A program made the position numbers and the translations under genes. From contig OY970165.1 of assembly GCA_963706605.1 (NCBI GenBank), positions 1,860,001 through 1,924,000 on the forward strand: a stretch of 64,000 bases of DNA. Direction: 5' to 3'. Position 1 is the stretch's first letter, and each line of letters begins with the position of its first letter. This DNA is from VRUE01 sp963706605 (GTDB taxonomy: Bacteria; Actinomycetota; Thermoleophilia; Solirubrobacterales; 70-9). The notes under the pieces were generated by a model. It was not told the origin of the DNA. It worked only from the letters and a program-made list of their open reading frames with translations, and ran no database searches. Below are positions 50,727 to 59,477 of this stretch, in pieces.

Positions 50727-52003
50727 GCCCGGTCCGACCGACGGTCACGGTGATCGGGCGCCGGCTCGGGGCCGACGACCACAGGCTGCGCGACTACCTG
50801 ACCCGCGCCGCGCAGCCGTTCGAGTGGGTCGAGGCGGGCACGCCCGCCGCCGAAGAGCTGCTGCGGGCCAACGGCGCGCTCGGAGCCGAGCTGCCGGTTG
50901 CGATCGAAGACGGCGAAGCGATCGGGGCTGCGACGATCCAGAAGCTGGCGGAGCGCTGGGGAGCGACGGGGGTGCCCTCCCAGAACGCCTACGACGTGGC
51001 GATCGTCGGCGCCGGCCCGGCCGGCCTCGCTGCCGCCGTCTACGCCGCCTCGGATGGCCTCTCGACCGTGGTCTTCGACCGCGACGTTCCCGGTGGCCAG
51101 GCGTCCCATACCTCGATGATCGAGAACTTCTTCGGTTTCCCCGAAGGGATCGGCGGCGCCGAGCTGGCGCGGCGCGCCGGCCGGCAGGCGGAGCGCTTCG
51201 GCGCGGAGTTGCTCCTTCTGCGCGAATCGACCGAGGGCCGCCACGACGGGGAGCAGACCTTCACGATCCAGCTCGACGGAGGCCACCGGGTCGATGCCTC
51301 GGTCGTGATCGCCGCTTCCGGCATGAGCTGGCGCAGGCTGGAGGTCGAGGGCGTTCACGACCTGCTCGGGCAGGGTGTCTACTACGGCGCGGGGCGCAGC
51401 GAGGCCGCCCAGTGTGGCGGTGACAGCGTGATCGTGGTCGGTGCCGGCAACTCCGCCGGGCAGGCGGTTCTCAACCTTGGAAACGCCGGGGCCGAGGTGA
51501 CGATGCTGGTTCGCGGCGAGCGTCTCGGCAAGTCGATGTCGGCCTATCTGGTCGATCGGATCGAGGCACATCCCCAGATCGAGGTCCGCCTTGGCACCAG
51601 CGTCGAGGCGGTGCACGAGGAGGGCGGGGAGCTCGCTGCCGTGACCGTGAAGGCGAAGGACGGCGGGCTGCAACAGCTGCCGGCGATGGCGCTGTTCATC
51701 TGCATCGGTGGCGATCCGTGCACCGACTGGGCCGGCGAGAGTGGCCTGCGGGTCGGTCCCGCGGGGTTCGTCCTAACCGGTCCCGACCTGCTCCACGAAG
51801 GCAAGCCGCCGGCCGAGTGGCCGCTTGCCCGCGATCCCCTGGCCCTGGAGACGAGTATCCCGCGCCTCTTCGCGGCCGGCGACGTGCGCCACGGCTCGAC
51901 CAAGCGGGTCGGCGCTGCGGTCGGCGACGGCGCGATGGCGGTCGCACTTGCCTTCAGGAGTCTCGAAGAGTCGCCCCAGGCCGGGCAGGGCACCCGGCTC
52001 TAG
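50723..52003 (+). CDS. Thioredoxin-reductase-like flavoprotein lacking the CxxC pair
   Basis: 426 residues. Residues 1-85 are a glutaredoxin-like fragment (VTVIGRRLGADDHRLRDYLT, AQPFEWVEAG). The rest is a TrxR-type FAD/NAD(P)H protein: DVAIVGAGPAGLAAAVYAAS, SVIVVGAGNSAGQAVLNLGN, IPRLFAAGDVRHGSTKRVGA. Where TrxR has CxxC it reads EAAQCGGD, a single cysteine. Such proteins often follow or fuse to ZnF-UBP domains. The electron acceptor is unknown. Confidence 0.82.
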   Translation: MSPVRPTVTVIGRRLGADDHRLRDYLTRAAQPFEWVEAGTPAAEELLRANGALGAELPVAIEDGEAIGAATIQKLAERWGATGVPSQNAYDVAIVGAGPAGLAAAVYAASDGLSTVVFDRDVPGGQASHTSMIENFFGFPEGIGGAELARRAGRQAERFGAELLLLRESTEGRHDGEQTFTIQLDGGHRVDASVVIAASGMSWRRLEVEGVHDLLGQGVYYGAGRSEAAQCGGDSVIVVGAGNSAGQAVLNLGNAGAEVTMLVRGERLGKSMSAYLVDRIEAHPQIEVRLGTSVEAVHEEGGELAAVTVKAKDGGLQQLPAMALFICIGGDPCTDWAGESGLRVGPAGFVLTGPDLLHEGKPPAEWPLARDPLALETSIPRLFAAGDVRHGSTKRVGAAVGDGAMAVALAFRSLEESPQAGQGTRL

Positions 52004-52010
52004 GCGGGGC

Positions 52011-53909
52011 TCAGTCTGGGGTGACGATGGCGAAGCCCGGGTCGGGCTCGTCGAGCAGGCCGAGCAGCTCGCCGATCTTCGCCCCGTCGCCCTCTACACG
52101 CAGGCGCCCGCTCTCGGCCAGCTCGCCGATGTCGGCGGTTTTGAGCAGGAGCTGGTTGAGCGCGTCGCGGTCGACCAGGAGGGCGGCGTCGGCTGCCGGC
52201 TCATGCCGGCCGGCGCGATGGCGAAGCACCCCGTTGCGGACGGTGAGGGCGTGGGCCTCGTCGGGGTCGGCGATCACCCAGTCGATCCGCAGCTGCTGTT
52301 CCCAGGCGCGCGGACCGTCGAGCCGGATCGCCATCGCGTCGAGCAGCTGCTCGACCGAGAGGTTGGCGACGATGTCGGGCGGCGCGGTAGCGGTCGGCGT
52401 GCCGCCGATCCCGTTGCGCAGCTCCTCGGCTCCCATCAGGAAGAAGTTGCGCCAGGTCGCGTTCTCGGCCCCGTAGCCAAGCTGCTCCAGGGTATTCGCC
52501 TGCAGCTCGCGCGCCGCCTCGTTCTCCGGTTCGGCGAAGACGACGTGGTTGACGACCTCGGCGACCCAGCGGTAGTCGCCGGCCTCGAACGACTCACTCG
52601 CCTTCTCCAGCACGGCCTCGGCGCCGCCCATGAACTCGACGTAGCGCCGCGCCTGCTCCTGTGGCGGGTGCTCCCAGAGATGGGCCGGGTTGCCGTCGAA
52701 CCAGCCCATGTAGCGCTGGTAGATCGCCTTCGTGTTGTGGCTGACCGAGCCGTCGTACTCGCGGCAGTGCCACTCGCGGGCGAGGCTCGGCGGCAGCTCG
52801 ACCAGCTCGGCGATCTCGGCCCCGGTGTGGCCCTTGTTGAGCAGGCGCAGGGTCTGGTCGTGCAGGTAGGTGTAGAGGTCGCGCTGCTTCTCCAGGTACT
52901 CGACGATCCGCTCGCCGTCCCAGCAGGGCCAGTTGTGGCCTGAGAAAAGGACGTCTGATTTGGCGCCGAACAGCTCGATCGCCTCGTCGAGGTAGTGCGC
53001 CCAGACGCGCGGATCGCGGACCAGCGCCCCCCGTGGCGTGAGGATGTTGTGCATCGAGCGGGCGACGTTGTCGGCGATGCAGAGCGCCTTCGCCGCGGGG
53101 AAGTGGATGTTCATCTCGACTGGGGCCTCGGTGCCGGGGGTGAGCTGGAAGGTCATCCGCACGCCGTCGACGGTCTCGGTCTGGCCAGTCTCGGCGATGT
53201 CGAGGTTGGACGGGATCAGCGTGATCGACCCGAGCGAGGTCGTCTGGCCGAGCCCGGAGCCGAGCTGACCGTCGGGTCCGCGCCGGAGCAGGGCCCCGTA
53301 CATGTAGCCGGCGCGGCGCCCCATCGACGTGCCTGCGAAGACGTTCTCGCTGACCGCGTGGTGGAGGAAGCCGGCCGGGGCGAGGACGGGGATCCCGCGG
53401 GACTCGATCTCCTCCTCGGAGACCACGCCCTTGGCGCCGCCGAAGTGGTCGACGTGGCTGTGGGTGTAGACGAGACCGGTGGCCGGCCGCTCGCCGCGGT
53501 GCTCGCGGTAGAGGGCGAGCGCTGCGGCCGCGGTCTCGGCGGAGACCAGCGGGTCGATCACGATGATCCCTTCCTCCCCCTCGACCACGTGCATGTTCGA
53601 GAGGTCGAAGCCGCGCAGCTGGTAGAAGCCCGGCGCCAGCTCGAAGAGGCCGGCAATCCGGTTCAGCTTGCCGAGCCGCCAGAGGCTCGGATGGGCCGTG
53701 TCGGGCGCCTCACCGTCGAGGAAGCCATAAGAGCGGAGGTCCCAGGCGGCGCGGCCGTCGTCACGCTCCACCAGGGGCGGGTCGAACTCGGCGATCAGTC
53801 CGCGCCTCGCTTCGTCGAAATCCGTCTCGTCGGCGAGCGGCAACGACGCGGCGGCGTCGTGGTTGCGGCGCGCCGTGTGAGCGGTCGCCGGCTTGCGCCG
53901 ACCGCTCAC
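52011..53909 (-). CDS. Alkyl/aryl sulfatase-like metallo-beta-lactamase fold enzyme
   Basis: 632 residues. Zinc motif TGLVYTHSHVDHFGGAKGVV, then EMNIHFPAAKALCIADNV and DVLFSGHNWPCWDGE, match SdsA/YjcS alkylsulfatases. A helical dimerisation domain follows (HLWEHPPQEQARRYVEFMGG) and a C-terminal SCP2-like lipid-binding domain (NLSVEQLLDAMAIRLDG). These enzymes split primary alkyl sulfates such as SDS. No signal peptide is seen. The first residues (SGRRKPATAHTARR) are encoded inside a palindrome shared with the upstream gene end; GTGA overlap. Confidence 0.88.
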   Translation of the reverse strand: MSGRRKPATAHTARRNHDAAASLPLADETDFDEARRGLIAEFDPPLVERDDGRAAWDLRSYGFLDGEAPDTAHPSLWRLGKLNRIAGLFELAPGFYQLRGFDLSNMHVVEGEEGIIVIDPLVSAETAAAALALYREHRGERPATGLVYTHSHVDHFGGAKGVVSEEEIESRGIPVLAPAGFLHHAVSENVFAGTSMGRRAGYMYGALLRRGPDGQLGSGLGQTTSLGSITLIPSNLDIAETGQTETVDGVRMTFQLTPGTEAPVEMNIHFPAAKALCIADNVARSMHNILTPRGALVRDPRVWAHYLDEAIELFGAKSDVLFSGHNWPCWDGERIVEYLEKQRDLYTYLHDQTLRLLNKGHTGAEIAELVELPPSLAREWHCREYDGSVSHNTKAIYQRYMGWFDGNPAHLWEHPPQEQARRYVEFMGGAEAVLEKASESFEAGDYRWVAEVVNHVVFAEPENEAARELQANTLEQLGYGAENATWRNFFLMGAEELRNGIGGTPTATAPPDIVANLSVEQLLDAMAIRLDGPRAWEQQLRIDWVIADPDEAHALTVRNGVLRHRAGRHEPAADAALLVDRDALNQLLLKTADIGELAESGRLRVEGDGAKIGELLGLLDEPDPGFAIVTPD

Positions 53910-53914
53910 ACGGC
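53872..53914. repeat. 16-bp perfect stem palindrome at a gene junction
   Basis: GCCGTGTGAGCGGTCG (53872-53887) and CGACCGCTCACACGGC (53899-53914) pair perfectly around an 11-base loop. On the minus strand the right arm contains both the stop of the hydroxyacyl-CoA dehydrogenase gene and the GTG start of the sulfatase gene. The left arm is coding for the sulfatase N-terminus. Confidence 0.8.
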
Positions 53915-55105
53915 CTCTTTCGCGGCGAGGTCAAGCAGTCGTGGGGCCGGCAGGTAGGCGTCGCCGTGCCATCTCGCCAGCTCTTCCAGCAGGTGGGCGG
54001 CTCGTGCGGCGCCGATCAACTCAGTCAGCTCCAGCGGCCCGCGCGGCCAGTTGAAGCCGAGTCGCATTGCGGTGTCCATGTCCGCCGGAGAGCCGACCTC
54101 CTCTTCGAGCGCGAACGCCGCCTCGTTGGCGATCTGGGTGAGCAGGCGGGGCAGGATGGTTGGGGCGGCCGGGTCGATCTTCGCCAGCTCAGCGTGATCG
54201 ACCGTCGGCGCGTCGATGCCGAGGTCCAGATCCGGCCCGCGATGGGGACCGTCGCCGTACTCGTAGAAGCCCCCGCCGCTCTTGCGGCCAAGGTGGCCTT
54301 CGCCGACCAGGCGCTCCTGAATCGGGCTCGGTCGCCAGCGCTCCGGCTCGCCGCCCTGCGCGTAGAAGGAGTGGGCGACGCTGAGGTTGACGTCGAGGCC
54401 GATCAGGTCGATCAGCTCGAACGGCCCCATCCGGAAGCCGCCGCCGAGCCGACAGACGCGGTCGATCGTCGCGGCGTCGGCGATCCCCTCGCCGAGCATT
54501 CGTAGCGACTCCAGCGTGAAGGGCCGGGCGAGCCGGTTGGCAATGAAGCCGGGGCTGTCCTTGGCGCGGATCGGCGTGCGCCCCATGCGCGAGCCGACCT
54601 CGATCGTGGCCAGCAGCGCCCCCTCGCTCGAATCGGCCGTGGCGACGACCTCGACCAGCTTCATCAGCGCCGGCGGGTTGAAGAAGTGCATGCCGACGAC
54701 GCGCTCGGGGCGCGGCGTCTCAGCCGCGATCGCCGTCACCGGCAATGAGGAGGTGTTGCTGGCGAGGATCGTCTCCGGCCCGCAGGCGTGGGCCAGGGCC
54801 GCGAACAGCTCGCGCTTCAACTCCAGCTCCTCGGGGGCCGCCTCGATCACCAGGTCGCATTCGCCGAGGTCGGCGAGGCTTGGCGCCGCGCCGACCCGGC
54901 CGCTCGCGGCGTCCGCGTCCGCCTCGCTCCAGAGTCCCTTCGCGCCTCCTTTCACCAGCGCTCCGTGAAGCCGCTCGATCCCGGTCTCCAGGGCCGTCGG
55001 GATCGGATCGTGGAGGCGCGTCTCATAACCGCCGAGCGCGGCGATCTGGGCGATCCCGGCCCCCATCGTGCCGGCGCCGACGACGCCGACCCGCGCGACG
55101 CTCAC
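53906..55105 (-). CDS. 3-hydroxyacyl-CoA dehydrogenase
   Basis: 399 residues. NAD motif VGVVGAGTMGAGIAQIAALGG, substrate and catalytic region RVVGMHFFNPPALMKLVEVV (His), KDSPGFIANRLARPF, and a duplicated C-terminal 6PGDH-like helical domain (MDTAMRLGFNWPRGPLEL). It oxidises 3-hydroxyacyl-CoA, the third beta-oxidation step. GTG start overlaps the hydratase stop; together with the hydratase, dehydrogenase and thiolase it forms a catabolic block. Confidence 0.93.
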   Translation of the reverse strand: MSVARVGVVGAGTMGAGIAQIAALGGYETRLHDPIPTALETGIERLHGALVKGGAKGLWSEADADAASGRVGAAPSLADLGECDLVIEAAPEELELKRELFAALAHACGPETILASNTSSLPVTAIAAETPRPERVVGMHFFNPPALMKLVEVVATADSSEGALLATIEVGSRMGRTPIRAKDSPGFIANRLARPFTLESLRMLGEGIADAATIDRVCRLGGGFRMGPFELIDLIGLDVNLSVAHSFYAQGGEPERWRPSPIQERLVGEGHLGRKSGGGFYEYGDGPHRGPDLDLGIDAPTVDHAELAKIDPAAPTILPRLLTQIANEAAFALEEEVGSPADMDTAMRLGFNWPRGPLELTELIGAARAAHLLEELARWHGDAYLPAPRLLDLAAKEAV

Positions 55106-55875
55106 CGTCCCTCGAACTTCGGCTCGCGCTTCTCCAGGAAGGCCTTCATCCCCTCGACCCGGTCCTCGGTCGCCATCGCCAGCTCGTAGAGGCGGCGCTC
55201 GTTCTCCAGTCCGGCCGAGAGCGCGGTTTCCTCGGCGCCGAGCACCGCCTGCTTGCCGAGCCGCGTCGCGATCGGCGGTTGGCCGGCGACCTCTCGGGCC
55301 AGCTCCAGCGCGGCCTCGAGCCAGCGCCCGTCCGCGGCGACCCGGTTGACCAGGCCCATCCGCAGTGCTTCCGCGGCATCGAAGCGCCGGCCGGTCAGCA
55401 CCAGCTCCATCGCCCGCTGCTTGCCGATCACCCGCGCCAGGCGCTGAGTGCCGCCACCGCCGGGGATGATCCCGAGGTTGATCTCCGGCTGGCCGAAGAC
55501 GGCGCTGTCGGAGGCGACAATCATGTCGCAGGTGAGCGCCAGCTCGCAGCCGCCGCCCAGCGCGTAGCCGGAGACGGCGGCGATCAGCGGGGTCTTGATC
55601 GCCACCAGCCGCCGCCAGAAGGAGGCGGCGGGATGGCGGAGGGCCTCGGCGAAGCTACGTTCGCTCATCGCCTTGATGTCGGCTCCGGCGGCGAAGACCT
55701 TCTCGGAGCCGGCGATGACGACGCAGCGCACCTCAGGATCGGGGTCGAGCCGCTCCAGCTCGGTGGCGAGTCGCTCCATCACCTCGGGCGAGAGGGCGTT
55801 GCGCGCCTCCGGCCGGTTCAGCCGCAGCAGCGCAACGCCGTGCTCGTCGAGCGAGGTCTCGACCAGCTCGGCCAC
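55102..55875 (-). CDS. Enoyl-CoA hydratase/isomerase
   Basis: 257 residues, crotonase fold. The oxyanion region FAAGADIKAMSE and ALGGGCELALTCDMIVAS are intact, and the catalytic glutamate lies in GQPEINLGIIPGGGGTQRL. The C-terminal TEDRVEGMKAFLEKREPKF is typical. It hydrates enoyl-CoA in beta-oxidation or a phenylacetate-type pathway. Confidence 0.94.
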   Translation of the reverse strand: MAELVETSLDEHGVALLRLNRPEARNALSPEVMERLATELERLDPDPEVRCVVIAGSEKVFAAGADIKAMSERSFAEALRHPAASFWRRLVAIKTPLIAAVSGYALGGGCELALTCDMIVASDSAVFGQPEINLGIIPGGGGTQRLARVIGKQRAMELVLTGRRFDAAEALRMGLVNRVAADGRWLEAALELAREVAGQPPIATRLGKQAVLGAEETALSAGLENERRLYELAMATEDRVEGMKAFLEKREPKFEGR

Positions 55876-55879
55876 TCGC

Positions 55880-57049
55880 CTACTCGATCTCCATCGGAGT
55901 CATCGCGTTGATCCCGGTCGCGGCGCGGCCGATGATCAGCTTCTGGATCTGCGAGGTCCCCTCGTACAGCGTCGTCACCCGTGCGTCGCGCAGGTAGCGC
56001 TCGACCGGGTAGTCGTCGACGTAGCCGGCGCCGCCGTGAACCTGGATCGCCAGGTTCGCGCACTCGACCGCCGACTCGGTCGCGTAGAGCTTCGCCACCG
56101 AGGTCTCCATCGTGTTCGGTTTGCCTTCGTCCTTCAGCACCCCGGCCCGGTAGACCAGCATTCGGCTGGCGTCCCGCTTGAGGATCATGTCGGCGATCAT
56201 CTCCTGGACCAACTGGAAGCGGGCCAGCGGCACACCGAACTGCTTGCGCTCCTTGGCGTAGGCGACGGAGGCGTCGACGCAGCCGTCGCAGATGCCGACG
56301 CAGCCGGCGGCGACGCTGTAGCGGCCGTTGTCGAGGGCGCTCATCGCGACCTTGAAGCCGTCGCCGATCTCGCCCAGCATCGCGTCCTCGCCGACCTCCA
56401 CTCCGTCAAGGGAGATCTCGCCGGTGTCGGAGGAGCGCAGCCCGAGCTTGCCGTGGATCTCCTGCGTGGTGAAGCCCTCGCTGTCGGTCGGTACGAGGAA
56501 GCAGGCGAGGCCGCGGTGTTTCTTCTCGGGATCGGTCTGGGCGAAGATCAACGCCACCTCGGAAAAGTTGGCGAGCGAGATCCACATCTTCTGGCCGCTG
56601 ATCGACCAACCGGAGTCGGTCTTGGTCGCCCGCGTGCGCAGGTTGGCGGCGTCGGAGCCCGTGTCGGGCTCGGTCAGCCCAAAGCAGCCGAGCGCCTCGC
56701 CCGAGCAGAGCCGCGGCAGCCACTTCTGCTTCTGCTCCTCGCTGCCCCAGCGCTCGATCGAGCCGGCGACCAGCGAGGTCTGCACGGAGACCACGGTGCG
56801 GGCGGAGGAGTCGGCGCGGCCGACCTGCTCGACGATCAGGCCGTAGCCGATGTAGTCGAGGCCGCGGCCGCCGTACTGCTCGGCGACCGGGGCGCCGAGG
56901 TAGCCGACCTCGCCCAGCTTGCTCGCCAGCTCGCGGTCGAAGCGGGCGGCGCGGTCGTTGTCGCGCACCCGCGGGGTGATCTCGCGGTCGGCAAAGTCGC
57001 GGGCCGTTTCGGAGATCAGCCGCTGCTCGTCGTTCAACTGGAAGTCCAT
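55880..57049 (-). CDS. Acyl-CoA dehydrogenase
   Basis: 389 residues. CFGLTEPDTGSDAANLRTRA and WISLANFSEVALIFAQTD are the FAD/substrate motifs; the catalytic glutamate is in TTLYEGTSQIQKLIIGRA. It introduces the 2,3 double bond of acyl-CoA. It starts the beta-oxidation gene chain with four bases before the hydratase gene. Chain-length preference is not evident. Confidence 0.94.
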   Translation of the reverse strand: MDFQLNDEQRLISETARDFADREITPRVRDNDRAARFDRELASKLGEVGYLGAPVAEQYGGRGLDYIGYGLIVEQVGRADSSARTVVSVQTSLVAGSIERWGSEEQKQKWLPRLCSGEALGCFGLTEPDTGSDAANLRTRATKTDSGWSISGQKMWISLANFSEVALIFAQTDPEKKHRGLACFLVPTDSEGFTTQEIHGKLGLRSSDTGEISLDGVEVGEDAMLGEIGDGFKVAMSALDNGRYSVAAGCVGICDGCVDASVAYAKERKQFGVPLARFQLVQEMIADMILKRDASRMLVYRAGVLKDEGKPNTMETSVAKLYATESAVECANLAIQVHGGAGYVDDYPVERYLRDARVTTLYEGTSQIQKLIIGRAATGINAMTPMEIE

Positions 57050-57075
57050 CTCACCTTCGCTTTCTCATTTGGTCT

Positions 57076-57867
57076 TCAAAGCTCTTGCTTCAGGATCGCT
57101 GCGAAAGCCTCCTGTGCCTCGCGGGTGCGGGCGCCGGGCGCCTCGGGCAGGGCCTTGCCGTCGATTGCGGCCACCGCCTGGATCTCGCGCGTGGTCGAGG
57201 CAAGGAAGGCCTCGCCGGCGGTGCGCAGGTCGGCAATCGGCCAGGCGCCCTCCTCGACGTCAAGCGTCTTGACCAGGCGGTCGCGGGTGATTGAGGCGAG
57301 CACGCCTACCTCCAGCGCCGGGGTGCGCAGCGCGCCCTGTGGCGAGACCCAGAAGATCGCCGAGGTTGGTGGCTCGAGCACGGTGCCGTCCGGTGTGACC
57401 AGAACCGCCTCGTCGGCGCCCTGCGCCTGAGCGAGGCGCGTCGCCTGCATGTTGGCGGCGTAGGAGAGCGACTTGACCCCGTTGAGGATCACGGTCGGGG
57501 AGTAAGTAACGCTGGCGAGGCGCAGGGTCTCGGCGTGGGGCGGCAGCGGCTCGATCGCGGCGATGCGCCGCCCGCCGCGGGTGACGATCAGCCGCAACTG
57601 GCCGTCGGCATCGCCGGCCTCGGCCAGCAGCGCGTCGATCTCGCGCTCCAGCGTGGCGCGGTCGAACTCGAGCTGGATCGCCGCCGAGGAGCGCTCCAAC
57701 CGGTCGAGGTGATCAGCGAGCGCGAAGGGGCGACCCTTGTAGAGGCGGATCACCTCGAAAGCGCCATCACCCCGGTAGAGGCCGTCGTCCTTCAGCGGGA
57801 TCACCGCCTCGGCGGTCGAGGTCACCCGCCCGTCCACGCTGACGGTTTCAGCGATTGGCGTCGTCAT
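57076..57867 (-). CDS. Class IV aminotransferase (aminodeoxychorismate lyase/BCAT-like)
   Basis: 263 residues, fold type IV PLP enzyme. DDGLYRGDGAFEVIRLYKGR near the start, PLP lysine in NGVKSLSYAANMQATR, and DEAVLVTPDGTVLEPPTSAI are family signatures. Members either release 4-aminobenzoate (PabC) or transaminate branched-chain or D-amino acids; the sequence alone does not decide. It lies between the thiolase and acyl-CoA dehydrogenase genes but may be unrelated to them. Confidence 0.85.
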   Translation of the reverse strand: MTTPIAETVSVDGRVTSTAEAVIPLKDDGLYRGDGAFEVIRLYKGRPFALADHLDRLERSSAAIQLEFDRATLEREIDALLAEAGDADGQLRLIVTRGGRRIAAIEPLPPHAETLRLASVTYSPTVILNGVKSLSYAANMQATRLAQAQGADEAVLVTPDGTVLEPPTSAIFWVSPQGALRTPALEVGVLASITRDRLVKTLDVEEGAWPIADLRTAGEAFLASTTREIQAVAAIDGKALPEAPGARTREAQEAFAAILKQEL

Positions 57868-57894
57868 CGCCGCGCGAGGCTACCTGAAGCATCG

Positions 57895-57913
57895 TGGGGG
57901 CCATAGGCCCCCA
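57895..57913. repeat. Short perfect hairpin between thiolase and aminotransferase genes
   Basis: TGGGGGCC (57895-57902), ATA, GGCCCCCA (57906-57913): an eight-pair stem with a three-base loop, followed on the plus strand by AAAAG. On the transcribed (minus) strand T residues precede rather than follow it, so it is not a standard terminator of the thiolase transcript. Confidence 0.5.
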
Positions 57914-57930
57914 AAAGCTGCGATCGGCGC

Positions 57931-59130
57931 TCAGACCGCTTCGAAGACCGTCGCCAGGCCCTGGCCGACGCCGACGCACATCGTCGCAATGCCGTAGCGA
58001 CCGTTGCGGCGGCGTAGCTCGCGCACAAGCGTGGTCGCGAGGCGGGCGCCGGAGCAGCCGAGTGGGTGGCCGAGCGCGATCGCGCCGCCGTTGACGTTGA
58101 GGCGCTCCTCGTCGATGCCGAGCTCGCGGGCGGAGGCGAGCACCTGTGAGGCAAAGGCCTCGTTCAGCTCGACTAGGTCGATCTCCTCGATCGAGAGGCC
58201 GGCGGCGGCGAGCGCGCGCGGCGCGGCGACCGCCGGGCCGATGCCCATGTAGGCCGGGTCGACGCCGGCGACACCGGTCGCGACCACTCGCGCCAACGGC
58301 TCGGCGCCGAGCTTCTCGGCCCCCGCCCCGGAGGCGATCAGCAAGCAGGCGGCGCCGTCGTTCAGGGTCGAGGCGTTGCCGGCGGTGACGGTGCCGCCCT
58401 CGCGGAAGACCGGCCGCAGGGCCGACATCTTCTCCAGCGAGGCGTCGGGGCGCGGTCCCTCGTCGGCCTCCACGACGACCGTATCGCGCCCCTTGGGCGC
58501 CTCGATCGGGACGATCTCCTCGGCGAAAAGCCCTGCCTCGGCGGCGGCGACCGCACGCTGGTGGCTGCGCAGCGCGAAGGCGTCCTGGTCCTCGCGGCTC
58601 ACGCCGTAGCGCTCGGCGACGTTCTCGCCGGTCTCACCCATCGATTCGGTCGAAACCCCCAGCTCCCCCATTCGCGGGTTGACGAAGCGCCAGCCCAGCG
58701 TCGTGTCGTGCATCGTCTGCTCGCCACGGGGCAGGCCGCGCTCCGGCTTGCCGACGACCCAGGGCGCCCGGCTCATCGACTCGACCCCACCTGCAAGGTA
58801 GTAGTCGCCTTCACCGAGCTTGACGGCGCGGGCTGCGGCGTTGATCGCCTCGAGGCCCGAGGCGCAGAGGCGGTTGACCGTGGCCCCGGGCACGCTGGAC
58901 GGCAGGCCGGCCAGGAGGACCGCCATCCGCGCCACGTCGCGATTGTCCTCACCGGACTGATTGGCGGCGCCGAAGTAGACGTCGACGATCTCCGCGGGGT
59001 CGATCCCGGTCCGCTCTACCGTTGCGCGGACGACGTGGGCGGCGAGGTCGTCCGGCCGTACGCCCGAAAGCGCTCCCCGGTAGGAGCCCATCGGGGTGCG
59101 GACGGCATCGACTAGATAGGCCTCAGGCAC
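57931..59130 (-). CDS. Acetyl-CoA C-acyltransferase (thiolase)
   Basis: 399 residues. Nucleophile in NRLCASGLEAINAAARAVKLG, GGVESMSRAPWV, catalytic His in NGGAIALGHPLGCSGARLAT and the second cysteine in IATMCVGVGQG. The N-terminus AYLVDAVRTPMGSYRGAL is that of degradative PaaJ/PcaF-like thiolases. It completes the beta-oxidation set on this strand (dehydrogenase, hydratase, hydroxyacyl dehydrogenase, thiolase). Confidence 0.95.
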   Translation of the reverse strand: MPEAYLVDAVRTPMGSYRGALSGVRPDDLAAHVVRATVERTGIDPAEIVDVYFGAANQSGEDNRDVARMAVLLAGLPSSVPGATVNRLCASGLEAINAAARAVKLGEGDYYLAGGVESMSRAPWVVGKPERGLPRGEQTMHDTTLGWRFVNPRMGELGVSTESMGETGENVAERYGVSREDQDAFALRSHQRAVAAAEAGLFAEEIVPIEAPKGRDTVVVEADEGPRPDASLEKMSALRPVFREGGTVTAGNASTLNDGAACLLIASGAGAEKLGAEPLARVVATGVAGVDPAYMGIGPAVAAPRALAAAGLSIEEIDLVELNEAFASQVLASARELGIDEERLNVNGGAIALGHPLGCSGARLATTLVRELRRRNGRYGIATMCVGVGQGLATVFEAV

Positions 59131-59176
59131 AACCGGGCATTAAAGGCGACCGGGGAAACGCGCGTATCCTGATCGC

Positions 59177-59467
59177 GTGGGTTTCGTCCTCCTCACCCTC
59201 GTCTCGCTGCTCGTGATCGTCGGCGTCCTCGTCTTGATCGATCACAACTACAAGGGCAGCACGGCCGACCTGATCGACTGGAAGCCGACCCGCAGCCCCG
59301 AAGTCGAGGCGCAGAACGAAATCGACGACGTGCAGCAGATGCTCGACGCGCAGAACGAGATGCGGCGGCGGCGCGGTGCTCCGGAGATCGACGAGGGGGC
59401 GCTTCGCGCCGAGGTCGAAGAGGAAGAGCTGGAACGGCTGCGGCACAAGAACCCGTTCGAGGCCTGA
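59177..59467 (+). CDS. Small membrane-anchored protein with acidic coiled tail
   Basis: 96 residues, GTG start with a TATCCT -10-like element at 59165-59170 just upstream. An N-terminal helix (FVLLTLVSLLVIVGVLVLI) is followed by a cytoplasmic segment with predicted helices (EAQNEIDDVQQMLDAQNEMRRRRG, EVEEEELERLRHKNPFEA). Function unknown; it resembles uncharacterised actinobacterial one-helix proteins. Confidence 0.65.
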   Translation: MGFVLLTLVSLLVIVGVLVLIDHNYKGSTADLIDWKPTRSPEVEAQNEIDDVQQMLDAQNEMRRRRGAPEIDEGALRAEVEEEELERLRHKNPFEA

Positions 59468-59477
59468 AGCCGGGCGA

